A stretch of 64,000 nucleotides of DNA from assembly GCF_014698825.1 (NCBI RefSeq), contig NZ_JACJTT010000005.1, positions 154,751 through 218,750 of the forward strand, written 5' to 3'. Both the position numbers and the translations under genes were made by a program. Shown here piece by piece: positions 20,303 through 28,836 of this stretch. The stretch's first letter is position 1. Every line of letters begins with the position of its first letter. The stretch is from Richelia sinica FACHB-800 (GTDB taxonomy: Bacteria > Cyanobacteriota > Cyanobacteriia > Cyanobacteriales > Nostocaceae). The notes below the pieces were generated by a model, which was not told the DNA's origin, made no database searches, and saw nothing but the letters and a program-made list of their open reading frames with translations.

Positions 20303-22351
20303 ATGCAGGATTTCTCTGGTCTAAATATTAGTGGAAAGTCTTTTCAAGGCAAGAATTTGACAAATGCTAATTTTGAAGGTGCTGACATTAGAGGCGCAAA
20401 TTTTCAAAAGTCTGTTTTAAAAGGTGCAAACTTTAGTAATACAAAGTCAGGCTTACGATTTTTTCATACATTTCTGATTTTTTTATTATCTCTATTATTA
20501 TTTTTAATTACAGGAATTGTTGCTGGAATAGGAGGAATATTTATCCTTGGTTTTTGGCATTTAGAAACTAATTTAAAAACTGTAGACTATATATATAATG
20601 TATTTATTTTAATTTCATTAGTGACTTTTGTTACTATTAGTTTGTGGAAAAATTTTCTCTCTGCTGGATTTTTATCAATATTAATATTAACTCCTAGTCT
20701 TTTACTTGGTTTAGTATCAAGTGGAGATGATACGGCAATTATCGCAGCATTTTTCTTTGGAATTGCTGCATTATCTTTAATAGCAATTAGCATGATTAGT
20801 ATGGCTTTGGCTAATACTATAATGAGCATTATTATTAGTCACTAACCTATATTTATTGCTGGAGGTTTAGCACTAGCTTTGATTGCATCCACAGCATTAA
20901 AAAGAACGGAATCTACTCTGGCTGCTGCTATAATTTCTATATTAGGAACTTATATCGGTTGGCAAGTATCAAAATCTAATGAAAAATTTATCTGGATTAA
21001 AAAACTTGCTGTCGCTATAGCTGCTATAGGTGGTACAAGTTTTCGTGGTGCTGATTTAACTGATGCTGATTTTACTGGTGCAACTTTGAAAAATACAGAT
21101 TTCAGGAATGCAAATTTAACGCGCACTCGTTTTTATAACGCGAAAAAACTTGATTTTGCCAGACTAGGAGAAACAATATTAGCTAACCGTCATGTGCTCA
21201 AGTTGCTAGTTAGTTGTAATGGTGAGGGTAAATCCTATGCTGGTGCTAACCTCAGAGGTGCTAACCTCATAGATGCTAATTTGAAAGATGCTAATTTAAA
21301 AGATGCGGATATTATTGAAGCTACTTTTCAAAATTCTCATTTAGAAGGGGCTAACCTAACTTTTGCCCAAGCTGTAGGTACTAACTTCACTAATGCTTAT
21401 ATGACTGGTGCTTGTGTGGAAGCTTGGAATATTGAAAGTACAACTAAATTAGATAATGTAGATTGTCGCTTTGTCTATCTGTTAGAAAATGAGCGTGAAT
21501 GTCGTCCTAGTAGTGGCGAATTTCAACCAGGAGAATTTACAAAATTATTTGCAGAAGTTTTAAATACTGTTGATTTAATTTTCCGCGATGGTATTGACTG
21601 GAAAGGTTTTATTACTGCTTTCAAAACGGTGCAAGTTCTAAATGAAGATACAGAATTAGCTATACAGAGTATTGAAAACAAAGGTGATGGGGTAGTTGTT
21701 GTTAAAGTTGCTGTGCATGAAGGTGCTGATAAAGAAAAGATTCACAGCGATTTTACTCAAAATTATCAATTAGCCCTGCAAGCAGTTGAAGAAAAATATA
21801 AAGCACTGTTACAAGCAAAAGATGAGCAGATAATTATCTACCGTCAACAAAGTGCTGATATGAAAGAAATTACCCATTTATTAGCACAAAAAACTATAAA
21901 TGTTCAAGTAGAAAACAAAGTTGAGAATAAAAACATGACTAACAGTAATGACTCCAGCCGCAAAGTTGAAATTGGTAGCGTCGGCAGAGATTTTAACGCC
22001 AGTGGGCAAGCTTTAAACTTAGGTGAAATCAGTGGTACAGTAACAAATACTATTAATGAATTACCACCAGCACCAGAACCAGAAAAACCAGGAATTAAGG
22101 AATTATTAACACAACTGCAAGCAGCAATTGAATCTGACAATGATTTAACACCAAAAGATAAGGAAAAAGCCCTTAAGCAAGTCAAAAATTTAGCACAAGC
22201 AGCACAAAATCCTCAAGAAAACCAGGATTTAGCAGATACAGCAATCACCATGTTGAAAGGTATTCTGACCAGTCTACCCAGTGCAGCTAGTTTAGTTGAG
22301 CAATGTAGTCAGCTTTTACCCCTAATTTCTGGTTTACTCGGTCTAGCTTAA
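20303..22351 (+). pseudogene. Pentapeptide-repeat membrane protein split by an in-frame stop codon
   Basis: The reading frame from the ATG at 20303 runs 180 codons to a TAA at 20843-20845. It then continues in the same frame, without a shift, through a further 501 codons to 22351. The parts fit one protein: N-terminal pentapeptide repeats (NLTNANF, GADIRGANF), several membrane segments (about residues 50-220), a second repeat block (FRGADLTDADFTGATLKNTDF, later NLRGANLIDANLKDANL), then a helical charged region and a C-terminal domain beginning near MTNSNDSSRKVEIG. One nonsense change would explain the break. A downstream TTG at 20879 could start a separate second product. Function is unknown; such proteins may be membrane scaffolds. 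Confidence 0.75.
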
Positions 22352-22577
22352 AATATGCAGAATTAACGTTTTTGTTACAGTCATAAATATGGTGCGCTAC
22401 CCTAACAATAACGCACCTCATACCTACTTTATTTTTATCATCAAATATCCCCTTCGTCTCTTCATGCCCATCCCTACGGGACTCGCTTTAGCAATACATG
22501 ATTAATTTTCAGGCTTAATTCAATTACTATTCTTCTGCTGGGAAAGAAATAACAGAAAAACTATCTTTGAACTTCAC

Positions 22578-25268
22578 CTAGAGACGAGTATTTAACACCG
22601 ATGAAGGGGCAACTCCATTTTGGGAATCACCACCACTATTTTGAGGGGTTTCTTCAACCACTCCACGGGCCCTAATCAAACGAATTGCCCGACTGACACT
22701 TTCTGGTAGAATCACTACCAAACTACCATCAGGGGCCATATCTAAGGCTTTATTAATCGCTTGGGTTTCATCCAAAATCGATTCATGACGGCAATTAGGT
22801 TTAACTTGGGTAATACCTTTGGTAATTAAATCAGAAGCAGAACCCCTTGCTCTTCCCCTGGTATCATCATCTTCCTTGACAATGATGTAGTCAAAAATAT
22901 CTGCCGCTAACTTACCCAGAGTAACAAAATCTTCATCACGGCGATCGCCTGGGCCACCAACTACACCAATTCTCTGCCCAGAAGTCCAGTTTCTCACAAA
23001 AGCGCCCACAGCTTCGTAACTAGCGGGGTTATGGGCATAATCTACCAAGGCGTGGTATTTGCCCAAGTTGAATAAATTCATCCGTCCTGGTGTTTGACTC
23101 ACAGAAGCCCGGAAAGTCCGTAAACCAGCCCGAATTTGCTCAATGGTCACATTTTGGACAAAAGCCGCCAAACTCGCCGCCAAAGCGTTAGCAATCATGA
23201 ATGGCGCACGTCCACCCATGGTCAAAGGAATATTTTCTGCTCTTTCTATGCGATGAGTCCAGTCACCTTTGACGATGGACAAATAACCATTTTCATATAC
23301 TGCGGCTACCCCACCCTTTTGAATATGCTTCCGCACCAATTCTGAATCTGGGTTCATGGTGAAATAAGCAATATTCGCTTTTGTCTTTTCTGCCATTGCT
23401 GATACTCGATGGTCATCGGCATTGAGTACCGCATAGCCATCTGGATAAACAGCTTCTGCCACTACACTCTTGAGATGGGCTAATTGTTCAATGGTGTCTA
23501 TATCACCAATGCCCAAATGGTCAGCAGTGACATTCAAAACCACACCCACATTGGCAGCTTCAAAGCCCAAGCCAGACCGGAGAATCCCGCCACGGGCCGT
23601 TTCTAACACTGCCACCTCCACAGTCGGGTCTTGGAGAATTACATGGGCGCTTTGGGGGCCAGTATTGTCCCCAGATTCCACCAAGAAATCGCCAATATAA
23701 GTACCGTCTGTAGTTGTATAACCTACAACTTTACCTGTTTGTTTATAAATATGGGCTAACAGGCGAGTAGTAGTGGTTTTACCATTTGTACCTGTAACTG
23801 TGAGGATGGGAATACGGCTAGATTGTTCGTTGGGATATAGCATATCCATCACCGCACCAGCTACATTGCGTGGAATACCCACACTGGGGGCAACGTGCAT
23901 TCTAAAGCCAGGGGCAGCATTAACTTCAACTACGACACCATCGTTTTCCCGCAAAGGACGACTAATGTCAGTTGTCACCACATCCAAGCCAGCAATATCC
24001 AAACCGATAATTTTCACTACCCTTTGGGCTAACCAAACGTTTTCTGGGTGGATTTCGTCGGTACGGTCTACAGCAATACCACCTGTACTTAAGTTGGCGG
24101 TCGCCCGGAGATAACAAGTTGTACCTTTGGGTAGAACACTGTTGAGTGTATAACCCTGTCGTTCTAGCAGTTGATAACTAGTTCGGTCTAATTCTATTTT
24201 GGTGAGGAAATTATCATGGCCATCACCACGATTAGGGTCTTGGTTAGTTTCTTCAACCAATTCAGCAATTGTGGATCTGCCATTGCCAACTACGTTAGCA
24301 GGTACTCGTTCAGCTACGGCCACGACTTTACCATCTACCACTAATACCCTATGGTCGCGCCCGACGTAATATCGCTCAACGATAATTGACCGTGACACCT
24401 CTCTTGCTGCTTCGTAGGCTGCTTCTGCTTCTTCCCAGCTTCTAATATCAATGGTGATCCCCCGTCCATGATTACCATCTAGGGGCTTAATGACGATGGG
24501 ATAACCGCCTACATACTCGATCGCTTCTTCTAAGTCATCCAAGAAGTTAATAACTGTACCTTTGGGGACTGGGACTCCATTGGCAGCTAAAATCCGTTTG
24601 GTGGCTTCTTTATCGCAAGCCAATTCCACACCCAAAATGGTGGTGTGATTGGTCATAGTAGCCTGTATCCGCTTCTGATTGATGCCATAGCCCAACTGAA
24701 TCAAGAAGCGGGCTGGCAAGGGCATCCAGGGGATACCTTTCTTTTCTGCTTCTTTGACGATTGCTTCTGTGGAAGGGCCAAGGGAAGCTTCCCGCCAAAA
24801 GTCTTTCAGGTCTTGGATATCTTGCTCTAGTTCTGCCTTAGGATAGCGACCCCGATCAACAATACTTTGACACAGCCTCACTGCTGCACGTCCCGCGTAA
24901 CGTCCCGCTTCCTCATTCAAATATTCAATCACGACCTGGTAAATGCCAGGTGTGGCTGTTTCACGGGTGCGGCCAAATCCTACGTGCATTCCAGCTAGTT
25001 CTTGCAGTTCTAAGGCTACATGTTCCACGATATGGCCCATCATGGTGCCTTCACGCACCCGCATTAAAAAACCACCACGACAGCCAGGGGAGCAATAATG
25101 ACCCTCCAGACTTGGCAGCGCCTCTACTAATCCTTCATAAAAGCCAGGGATTTCATTTGAGGGCGTCTCGGCAAGGTTTTCTAAATCGAGGCGCATGACG
25201 ATCAGCTTGTGGCGTCGAATGCTCCAGTAGTTTGGGCCGCGTAAGGTCTGGATCTTGAGGATTCTCAT
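22578..25268 (-). CDS. cphA: Cyanophycin synthetase
   Basis: An 896-residue enzyme that builds cyanophycin (an aspartate backbone with arginine side chains), the nitrogen reserve of cyanobacteria, using ATP. It shows the N-terminal domain from MRILKIQTLRGPNYWSI, a central ATP-grasp domain (IVIKPLDGNHGRGI, VVEVNAAPGFRMHVAPS) and a C-terminal Mur-ligase-like domain with the P-loop GTNGKTTTTRL and YAHNP. The ATG at 25268 matches the family start; the frame upstream adds only ten poorly supported residues. Cyanophycinase (cphB) precedes it on the same strand 173 bp away, so synthesis and breakdown genes are side by side. Confidence 0.97.
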   Translation of the reverse strand: MRILKIQTLRGPNYWSIRRHKLIVMRLDLENLAETPSNEIPGFYEGLVEALPSLEGHYCSPGCRGGFLMRVREGTMMGHIVEHVALELQELAGMHVGFGRTRETATPGIYQVVIEYLNEEAGRYAGRAAVRLCQSIVDRGRYPKAELEQDIQDLKDFWREASLGPSTEAIVKEAEKKGIPWMPLPARFLIQLGYGINQKRIQATMTNHTTILGVELACDKEATKRILAANGVPVPKGTVINFLDDLEEAIEYVGGYPIVIKPLDGNHGRGITIDIRSWEEAEAAYEAAREVSRSIIVERYYVGRDHRVLVVDGKVVAVAERVPANVVGNGRSTIAELVEETNQDPNRGDGHDNFLTKIELDRTSYQLLERQGYTLNSVLPKGTTCYLRATANLSTGGIAVDRTDEIHPENVWLAQRVVKIIGLDIAGLDVVTTDISRPLRENDGVVVEVNAAPGFRMHVAPSVGIPRNVAGAVMDMLYPNEQSSRIPILTVTGTNGKTTTTRLLAHIYKQTGKVVGYTTTDGTYIGDFLVESGDNTGPQSAHVILQDPTVEVAVLETARGGILRSGLGFEAANVGVVLNVTADHLGIGDIDTIEQLAHLKSVVAEAVYPDGYAVLNADDHRVSAMAEKTKANIAYFTMNPDSELVRKHIQKGGVAAVYENGYLSIVKGDWTHRIERAENIPLTMGGRAPFMIANALAASLAAFVQNVTIEQIRAGLRTFRASVSQTPGRMNLFNLGKYHALVDYAHNPASYEAVGAFVRNWTSGQRIGVVGGPGDRRDEDFVTLGKLAADIFDYIIVKEDDDTRGRARGSASDLITKGITQVKPNCRHESILDETQAINKALDMAPDGSLVVILPESVSRAIRLIRARGVVEETPQNSGGDSQNGVAPSSVLNTRL

Positions 25269-25441
25269 GGGAATAGGTAGATGGAGATTCGGAACCAAAA
25301 TTCTAGTTTCTTACTGGAATTGACCGCTAAACTGTTCATGATAAACAGTTTTTTCTTTTTAAATGGTATTAGTTTCAATCTTTTTGCAGCAACAACAAAA
25401 GATGCGGTCAATAGGGATGTAAGCTCAGATACTCTATTCCT

Positions 25442-26305
25442 TCAGCTGGAGATCCGATGCACAGCGGGGAGAACAGTACGTTGGTAGAGATGGAAGCGAT
25501 CTCCGTAACTGAGGATATGTAGACGTAAATTATGCACCGTTAAAGGTTCGTTGGCGCTCACATGGGGTTCGTTTGTATGAGTGAGTTCGGTGGGATCAAC
25601 AATGGTCACACTGCCTTTACCCAGAACTTGTAACCAACCATCACGTTCAAATAAAGCGCAGGTGTCTTCATCAATGCCAATGCCTAGACGATCTGGATGG
25701 GCAGCGATCGCACTAATGAGTCGTCCCATCCGATTACGGTTGTGAAAGTGCTGGTCAACAATCACTTCAGGAATGAAACCCAAACCCGTTGCCATATCAA
25801 CTAAGGAACGATTGGGAGTTTCACCACTGCCACCACCCGCAATCATGTGATGCCCCATCACCGCAGCCCCAGCACTGGTTCCTGCTAGGGTTAATTGTCC
25901 AGACCGCACACGCTGTCTCACAATTTCCATCGCTGCTGTGTCTGACAGGACTCCGCAGAGGCGCAATTGGTCTCCTCCTGTTAAAAACACCCCTGTACAG
26001 TTTTCCAGGGAGGCTTTAGTTTGGGAGTTTTCGCATTGTTCCCGTTCCCGAATATCTAATATCTCAACTTTTTCAGCACCCATTTCTTCAAAGATGCGAA
26101 TATACCTACCACCTATAATGGCAGGTTCACGGGAGGCCGATGGAATTATTGTAATATAAGCCTTGCTACCACCAGCACGAACAAAAAAAGTTCTGAGGAT
26201 TTCGCGTCCATGAACTTTGTCTTCTGCGCCTCCGATAACCAGAACGGCCGTTTTAGTTGCTTGGGGTGTCCTCATTTCCAGCGATTTAGCTTTAATAAGC
26301 GGCAT
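25442..26305 (-). CDS. cphB: Cyanophycinase
   Basis: A 287-residue serine peptidase (family S51) that hydrolyses cyanophycin to beta-Asp-Arg dipeptides. The nucleophile elbow GTSAGAAVMG and the N-terminal VLVIGGAEDK motif are intact, as is GFIPEVIVDQHFHNRNRMGRL near the active site. The ATG at 26305 has AGGAG upstream and gives the family N-terminus MPLIKAKSLEMRT; an upstream extension of 13 residues is less likely. It lies directly before cphA on the same strand. Confidence 0.97.
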   Translation of the reverse strand: MPLIKAKSLEMRTPQATKTAVLVIGGAEDKVHGREILRTFFVRAGGSKAYITIIPSASREPAIIGGRYIRIFEEMGAEKVEILDIREREQCENSQTKASLENCTGVFLTGGDQLRLCGVLSDTAAMEIVRQRVRSGQLTLAGTSAGAAVMGHHMIAGGGSGETPNRSLVDMATGLGFIPEVIVDQHFHNRNRMGRLISAIAAHPDRLGIGIDEDTCALFERDGWLQVLGKGSVTIVDPTELTHTNEPHVSANEPLTVHNLRLHILSYGDRFHLYQRTVLPAVHRISS

Positions 26306-26796
26306 GGTGTTTCTCCTGTCAACAACTTCAGGTGAATTGAACAAGGTTTTACCCTAGTGATTTCGCCCTTTGATTTGTGGTGAGGACACGGCATAGCTCA
26401 CACGATGCCTCAGCTTTCATGTGTCCGTTGCTGTTCCTCATAGCCAGCGCCTTGTTTTTCACCTATCCACGTTTTCCAGATTGGCAAAATGCTGCTTGGG
26501 AAGGATTTCCCTTCTGGACTTAGGGGCGAGCAGGTCTTGACACTCTTTTTTCTGAGGCTGGCTCGATACATCCTGGAAGTTGTTAACTTTGGTGGGATTA
26601 TTAATTTCAATTTACTTGTGACAATATTTAAACATAAATTAAGTAATTAGAAAAACTTTTGGTTTTACCAAAAATTAAGGGTTTTGGTAGTTTTAGATAC
26701 TAAAGTTAAATTTTATGTGTAAATTTACCTCAGCTTAACCTATTGTGTTTTCTAGAGATCCCACCCTTAAATTAGTGTCATTGAATACGAATTACT
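26306..26796. other. cphB/trmD divergent intergenic region with a structured segment
   Basis: About 490 bp without a credible gene. GGACAC-GGCAT (26384-26394) can pair with ATGCC (26405-26409) and GTGTCC (26421-26426), giving an 11-bp stem with one 11-base bulge. The stretch 26380-26590 is visibly more GC-rich than the flanks. It may be a structured RNA or a mobile-element remnant; I cannot name it. Promoters for cphB (leftward) and trmD (rightward) should also be here. Confidence 0.35.
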
Positions 26797-27522
26797 GTGC
26801 GTTTTGATATAGTTACGCTTTTTCCTGATTGTTTTACCTCAATTCTTACTTCTGGTCTATTGGGTAAGGCCCTAGCCAAACAAATAGCCCAAGTCAATTT
26901 GATTAATCCTAGAGATTTTACCACTGATAAGCATCGAAAGGTAGACGATGAACCCTACGGTGGCGGTGTAGGGATGTTGATGAAGCCAGAACCCATTTTT
27001 GCCGCAGTGGAGTCCTTACCAGTTTTACCCCGTCGCGATGTCATTTTGATGAGTCCCCAAGGACAAACGATTAATCAACCCTTGCTGCGGGAATTAGCCA
27101 CCAATTATGACCAGTTAATTGTGATTTGTGGACATTATGAAGGAGTGGATGACAGGGTGTTAAATTTAGTCACCCGTGAAGTATCTTTGGGGGATTTTAT
27201 TCTCACCGGGGGAGAAATTCCCGCGATGGCTTTACTCAATGGTGTGGTGCGATTGTTACCAGGAACGGTGGGAAAAGTAGAATCACTCAAAGCTGAGAGT
27301 TTTGAAGAAGGATTATTAGACTATCCCCAGTACACTCGTCCTGCTAATTTTCGCGGTTGGCAAGTTCCCGATGTGTTGTTAAGTGGCAATCATGCAGAAA
27401 TTGCCCGGTGGCGTTTTCAACAACAGATTAAACGGACAGGGTTGCGTCGTCCTGATTTACTGGAAAAATGGAAACAAGAAAGGGGACAGGGAACAGAGAA
27501 CAGGGAAGAGGGGACAAATTAA
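26797..27522 (+). CDS. trmD: tRNA (guanine-37-N1)-methyltransferase
   Basis: A 241-residue SPOUT-class (trefoil knot) methyltransferase that makes m1G37 in tRNAs and prevents frameshifting. Diagnostic motifs are DDEPYGGGVGMLMKPEP, ICGHYEGVDDRV and LTGGEIPAMAL. It starts with GTG at 26797 (VRFDIVTLFPD). The last ~14 residues (RGQGTENREEGTN) are encoded by GGGACAGGG/GAACAG short-repeat sequence, so the natural C-terminus appears to have been replaced or extended by intergenic repeat DNA. ispF follows after 119 bp of repeats. Confidence 0.96.
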   Translation: MRFDIVTLFPDCFTSILTSGLLGKALAKQIAQVNLINPRDFTTDKHRKVDDEPYGGGVGMLMKPEPIFAAVESLPVLPRRDVILMSPQGQTINQPLLRELATNYDQLIVICGHYEGVDDRVLNLVTREVSLGDFILTGGEIPAMALLNGVVRLLPGTVGKVESLKAESFEEGLLDYPQYTRPANFRGWQVPDVLLSGNHAEIARWRFQQQIKRTGLRRPDLLEKWKQERGQGTENREEGTN

Positions 27523-27533
27523 TTCTTTCTCCT

Positions 27534-27599
27534 GTTCGCGCAGTGTGCCGTAGGCATACTTCTGCAACTTCTGTTCGCGCAGCGTGGCGTTAGCCATAC
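27534..27599. repeat. Two copies of the GTTCGCGCAGCGTGGCGTAGGCATAC repeat family
   Basis: Related 26-27-bp units at 27534-27559 and 27573-27599, each followed by TTCTGCAACTTCTG-type units. Each unit starts GTTCGCGCAG and ends GCATAC or CCATAC. Other copies are at 47413-47429 (partial), 47556-47581 and, inverted, 50742-50797. Confidence 0.8.
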
Positions 27600-27641
27600 T
27601 TCTGCAACTTCTGCAACTTCTGAACTCCTGAACTTCTATTT

Positions 27642-28124
27642 ATGAACATCAGAATTGGTAACGGCTACGATATTCACAGATTGGTGAGCGATCGCCCTCT
27701 CATTTTAGGCGGTATTCACATTCCCCATGAACTTGGTTTATTGGGACACAGTGATGCTGATGTCCTCACCCATGCCATCATGGACGCAATGCTAGGGGCA
27801 TTATCTTTAGGTGACATTGGCCATTATTTTCCCCCCACCGATCCCCAATGGCAAGGGGCTGATAGTCTTGTACTATTAAATCAAGTACACCAGTTAATTC
27901 GTGACCAAGGGTGGAAAATTGGCAATATTGATTCTGTAGTTGTGGCCGAGCGACCAAAGTTAAAACCCTATATTGCTAAAATGCGAGATAAATTAGCAGC
28001 AGTTTTGGAATTAGAACCCAATCAAGTTGGTGTTAAAGCTACTACGAATGAAAAACTCGGTCCCACTGGTAGAGAAGAGGGTATTTGCGCCTATGCTGTG
28101 GTTTTGTTAGTAGCTGGGGATTAG
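27642..28124 (+). CDS. ispF: 2-C-methyl-D-erythritol 2,4-cyclodiphosphate synthase
   Basis: A 160-residue enzyme of the MEP isoprenoid pathway, which feeds carotenoid, chlorophyll side-chain and quinone synthesis. Metal-binding DIH in GYDIHRL and the [18 protein letters not shown] segment are intact, as is the C-terminal [16 protein letters not shown]. The ATG at 27642 gives the usual length. The region between trmD and ispF consists of repeats. Confidence 0.97.
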   Translation: MNIRIGNGYDIHRLVSDRPLILGGIHIPHELGLLGHSDADVLTHAIMDAMLGALSLGDIGHYFPPTDPQWQGADSLVLLNQVHQLIRDQGWKIGNIDSVVVAERPKLKPYIAKMRDKLAAVLELEPNQVGVKATTNEKLGPTGREEGICAYAVVLLVAGD

Positions 28125-28162
28125 TGAATTGTCAAACTCACTTAATGAGAGGAAACAATGAT

Positions 28163-28630
28163 ATGCAATTTTCTGAACATATTCAACAATATCTTCCTGG
28201 AATTCTGTTTAAGAATAGGAATGACAATACTGTTTTATTAGTTGAAACAAAAGCCGAAAAATTAGACAATATTTCCAGACAAAATTCTATTTCTCAATTA
28301 AAAACATACTACTTGAATGATATCAAAGAAGATATTCCTTTTGGTATGTTCGTTGATTTGGAAGAAATTAGTATTTTCCCATTGACTGAGGATAAAAAGA
28401 CCAAAGATTCAATATCTCTGAAAACAAATGATATACTCAGCATCTACGACCCAGATTTTAGTCAAAAAAGAATATTTAATTTTCACCTAGAAACTCTTGT
28501 TCAATCTTGGCTCAGAGATTTAGCATATCATTGGAATTCAGCGAGTCCACCAGCATATGATGAAATAGCCCAAATTGGGTTGTTGTCATTAATGGAAGAT
28601 GAAGAACATACTCACATAATCAGAAATTGA
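28163..28630 (+). CDS. Hypothetical protein, PD-(D/E)XK-like motif
   Basis: A 155-residue protein without a recognised family. The segment NTVLLVETKAEKLDN resembles the ExK strand of PD-(D/E)XK nucleases, and the pattern FGMFVDLEEISIF after it fits the following strand. The C-terminal half is helical and acidic. The ATG at 28163 has GAGAGGAAA upstream; an ATG at 28145 is also possible, and the frame extends back into ispF without a reason to start there. The 28631-28836 gap contains a perfect palindrome CACCTAGGTG (28671-28680). Confidence 0.55.
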   Translation: MQFSEHIQQYLPGILFKNRNDNTVLLVETKAEKLDNISRQNSISQLKTYYLNDIKEDIPFGMFVDLEEISIFPLTEDKKTKDSISLKTNDILSIYDPDFSQKRIFNFHLETLVQSWLRDLAYHWNSASPPAYDEIAQIGLLSLMEDEEHTHIIRN

Positions 28631-28836
28631 ATAAATAAAATATTTACATGTCAATGCTTTTTATTAGGAACACCTAGGTGCTTATACTTTATATTGAAAC
28701 TAACTTTTTAATGGCTATTGCTAAAGGGCAGGATTCAGAAGCAGGAAATTTACTATACTTTAGCAATACCAAGAATTTTCTAGGTTGGTTCGAGTCTCAA
28801 TGAACCCAATCTAAATTTATTGTATGGAAATAAACT

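Noticed and set aside
26410..26610. 66-codon frame on the minus strand between cphB and trmD
   Set aside because: Overlaps the predicted stem structure and has no protein-family features; treated as structured or relic DNA.
27534..27640. Possible CRISPR array from the repeated units after trmD
   Set aside because: Only two units, unequal spacing, no unique spacers of constant length and no cas genes; these are dispersed palindromic repeats.
28785..28812. GGTTCGAGTC, resembling a tRNA T-loop
   Set aside because: No pairing 5-bp T-stem, acceptor stem or anticodon arm can be built around it.
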